Source: Methylococcaceae bacterium (GTDB lineage Bacteria; Pseudomonadota; Gammaproteobacteria; Methylococcales; Methylomonadaceae). From it: 8,250 nt of DNA. Under the pieces are notes generated by a model, which was not told the DNA's origin, ran no database searches, and saw only the letters and a program-made list of their open reading frames with translations. A program made the translations under genes and the position numbers. Below are positions 6,773-8,250 of the stretch, in pieces; the stretch's first letter is position 1; every line of letters starts with the position of its first letter. The DNA is taken from positions 1 to 8,250 of the forward strand of contig RFQK01000058.1 of NCBI GenBank assembly GCA_009925045.1. The letters run 5' to 3'.

Positions 6773-6801
6773 TTGACAAGGATTAGGGCAGCTGATAATT
6801 T
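6773..6801 (+). promoter_or_regulatory. Sigma-70 promoter of hrcA-grpE
   Basis: A perfect TTGACA -35 lies at 6773-6778. The -10 is either GATAAT (6794-6799, five of six, spacer 15) or TAATTT (6796-6801, spacer 17, with TG extension at 6793-6794). Either way the start point falls near 6806-6808, inside the CIRCE operator that follows immediately. No sigma-32-type promoter was seen. Confidence 0.65.
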
Positions 6802-6828
6802 TTGGCACTCACTCAGCAAGAGTGCTAA
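6802..6828. promoter_or_regulatory. CIRCE operator (HrcA-binding site)
   Basis: TTGGCACTC-N9-GAGTGCTAA, with the nine-base spacer ACTCAGCAA. This is the canonical CIRCE inverted repeat (TTAGCACTC-N9-GAGTGCTAA) with one change in the left arm (A to G at its third base). It sits on the transcription start and 18 bases before the hrcA start codon, so HrcA should block its own promoter and be released on heat shock, when GroEL is occupied by unfolded protein. Confidence 0.95.
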
Positions 6829-6846
6829 ATCCTATCTGGTAATGCT

Positions 6847-7887
6847 GTGATTAAACCAACTGACTTAAATGACCGCTCACTCTATCTGCTGAAATCATTG
6901 GTAGAACGCTACATCCATGATGGTCAGCCCGTTGGTTCACGCGCGCTTTCCAAAGACAGCCAGCTGAATTTAAGCCCTGCCAGCATTCGGAATGTAATGG
7001 CCGACCTTGAAGACATGGGCTTAATCCATTCACCTCATACCTCAGCCGGTCGTGTACCCACCGTGAGTGGCTATCGACTGTTTGTCGACAGTCTGCTAAC
7101 GGTTCAGCCCCTGGTGAGTAGCGAACTGCAACAATTGCAGCAATCCTTACGACTGGATCATGACAATCCCGCTGCCGTATTAGCCAAGGCCTCTCGTTTA
7201 TTATCGGATGTCACTAAAATGGCAGGCGTAGTGACCTTGCCACGCCGAGAAAGCATTAGCCTGCAGCATATCGAATTTCTGCCCATGGCAAATAATCGGG
7301 TATTGGTGATTTTTGTGACCGATGGCGAAGAAGTCCATAACAAAATCATTCATACCGATAAAGTATTTTCACCCGCGGAATTACAACAAGCCGCTAACTA
7401 CCTGAATGCCCGTTATTCCGGCCAAAATCTCAGTCGCATACGTGACTTTATCCTTAAAGATATGGAAAGCGATAAAGATCAGGTCAATCAAGGCATGATC
7501 GATGCCGTCAATATGGCGCAACTCACCTTCACCGAGCAACCCAATGAAGACTATGTGCTCAGCGGACAAACCAACTTGATGGAGTTTTCAGAGCTTTCTG
7601 ACATGGAACGCCTGAAACAATTATTTGACGCATTTAGCCAAAAACGCAGTGTGATTCATCTTCTGGATCAATGCTTGCAAGCCGATGGCGTACAAATTTT
7701 TATCGGCGAGGAATCCGGCTACAGCGCCTTTGACCGCTGCAGTCTGGTGACAGCTCCCTACTCGGTCAATAATGAGGTCGTCGGTGTCTTGGGCGTGATA
7801 GGCCCAACCCGCATGGCCTATGAAAAAGTCATCCCTTTTGTGGACGTAACCGCCAAATTACTCGGCGCGGCCTTGAATTCCAAATAA
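6847..7887 (+). CDS. hrcA: Heat-inducible transcription repressor HrcA
   Basis: This 346-residue cytoplasmic repressor binds CIRCE and depends on GroEL to stay active. The N-terminal winged helix (about 1-80) holds all family hallmarks: LVERYIHDGQPVGSRALSK (18-36), LSPASIRNVMADLEDMGLI (42-60), the wing HTSAGRVPT (64-72), and GYRLFVD (75-81). The middle and C-terminal domain is GAF-like, with the end motif GVLGVIGPTRMAYEKVIPFVD (313-333). The start is GTG at 6847; an in-frame stop at 6826 excludes any longer form, and the ATG five bases upstream is out of frame. The ribosome-binding site is weak, which may keep repressor levels low. A CIRCE element in its own promoter shows autoregulation. grpE follows 48 nt later without its own visible promoter, so the two are probably one operon. 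Confidence 0.97.
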   Translation: MIKPTDLNDRSLYLLKSLVERYIHDGQPVGSRALSKDSQLNLSPASIRNVMADLEDMGLIHSPHTSAGRVPTVSGYRLFVDSLLTVQPLVSSELQQLQQSLRLDHDNPAAVLAKASRLLSDVTKMAGVVTLPRRESISLQHIEFLPMANNRVLVIFVTDGEEVHNKIIHTDKVFSPAELQQAANYLNARYSGQNLSRIRDFILKDMESDKDQVNQGMIDAVNMAQLTFTEQPNEDYVLSGQTNLMEFSELSDMERLKQLFDAFSQKRSVIHLLDQCLQADGVQIFIGEESGYSAFDRCSLVTAPYSVNNEVVGVLGVIGPTRMAYEKVIPFVDVTAKLLGAALNSK

Positions 7888-7925
7888 ACGTCCCTATTTC
7901 TTTAGCCAATTCGTTTTAAATCCCT

Positions 7926-7929
7926 GGAG
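7926..7929 (+). promoter_or_regulatory. Shine-Dalgarno site of grpE
   Basis: GGAG six bases before the ATG at 7936 is a far better site than the one before hrcA. On a shared transcript, GrpE could therefore be made in larger amounts than HrcA. Confidence 0.6.
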
Positions 7930-7935
7930 TTATCA

Positions 7936-8250
7936 ATGAGTCACCAACAATCAAGCCATGAGCAACAACCTGAAACCGAAGTGGATGCTGAAGTGCTTGA
8001 AACTGCCCAAGAAACTGAAACAGTCGACATCGCTGATCAAGCAGCAATCGATCTGACGACTGAAACCAGCGAATCTGCACCTGAGCTCGCTGAAATATCT
8101 TTGGAAGACTTACAAACAAAACTGATCGCAGCTGAACAACTGGCTGCCAGCCATTTGGAAAAAGCCTTACGGGTTCAGGCCGAAATGGAAAACCTGAAAA
8201 AACGCGTTCAAAAAGATCTGGATGATGAACGCAAATTCGGTTTAAGCAAA
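7936..8250 (+). CDS. grpE: Nucleotide exchange factor GrpE, N-terminal part (partial; runs off right edge)
   Basis: GrpE is the cytoplasmic nucleotide-exchange factor of DnaK. The first 105 codons are in the window, about half of a normal GrpE of roughly 190-200 residues. Residues 1-60 form a disordered, very acidic tail rich in Glu, Gln, Thr and Ala. From about 55 the long dimer-forming helix begins (SLEDLQTKLIAAEQLAAS), and residues 78-90 read LRVQAEMENLKKR, the best-conserved stretch of the family (E. coli LRVKAEMENLRRR). Then comes DDERKFGLSK. The frame is open to the window edge. The gap to hrcA (7888-7935) holds no CIRCE, sigma-32 promoter or terminator that I can see. dnaK and dnaJ commonly follow in hrcA-containing species but lie outside the window. 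Confidence 0.96.
   Translation, partial: MSHQQSSHEQQPETEVDAEVLETAQETETVDIADQAAIDLTTETSESAPELAEISLEDLQTKLIAAEQLAASHLEKALRVQAEMENLKKRVQKDLDDERKFGLSK

Noticed and set aside
6721..6786. 21-codon ORF (ATG TCA GCA ...) between nadK and hrcA on the plus strand, with a 7-codon ORF just before it
   Set aside because: No ribosome-binding site, and both ORFs overlap the nadK promoter and the hrcA -35; the region is explained by regulatory elements.
6842..6850. ATG CTG TGA minigene overlapping the hrcA GTG
   Set aside because: Two codons without a ribosome-binding site; most likely chance.
7888..7935. Possible separate heat-shock promoter or second CIRCE before grpE
   Set aside because: No inverted repeat of the CIRCE type and no sigma-32-like hexamers are visible in this 48-base gap.

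Overview
The window looks like a chromosomal housekeeping stretch from a mid-GC gammaproteobacterium. A full-length fused CysG, an RppH of the E. coli type, the pairing of nadK with recN, and a grpE gene divergent from nadK all point that way. An HrcA/CIRCE heat-shock circuit in front of grpE excludes the enteric lineage, which lacks hrcA. It fits deeper-branching groups that keep hrcA-grpE. A YVTN beta-propeller gene overlapping an ABC-transporter ATPase gene at the left edge resembles the transport cassette linked to PQQ-dependent alcohol oxidation. This suggests an alcohol- or C1-oxidising lifestyle, but that is an inference. Every call was made by reading; no database was searched.

Layout, left to right. 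On the minus strand, rppH is followed by a secreted beta-propeller protein, and that gene overlaps by an ATGA the start of an ABC ATPase that runs off the left edge. A 141-bp divergent gap holding nested inverted repeats separates rppH from a plus-strand HAD-family phosphatase. The HAD gene abuts, tail to tail with no gap, a minus-strand TusA-family sulfur-carrier gene. That gene is divergent from plus-strand cysG (siroheme synthase). cysG converges with recN, leaving 9 bp between the stops. recN lies directly behind nadK (TAAATG junction), both on the minus strand. A 170-bp divergent control region carries a nadK promoter, a LexA-like dyad, the hrcA promoter and a CIRCE operator. Plus-strand hrcA and the first 105 codons of grpE complete the window.

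How the parts fit. HrcA should repress its own transcript, and through it grpE, at the CIRCE element. nadK-recN form a two-gene transcript joining NADP supply to recombinational repair. CysG makes siroheme for sulfite or nitrite reductases and has a sulfur-carrier gene next to it. RppH starts 5'-end-dependent mRNA decay.

No clearly undescribed system is visible. The points most worth checking are the structured leader before the HAD gene and the LexA-like dyad over the nadK-recN promoter. Gene-less gaps are all shorter than 300 bases.
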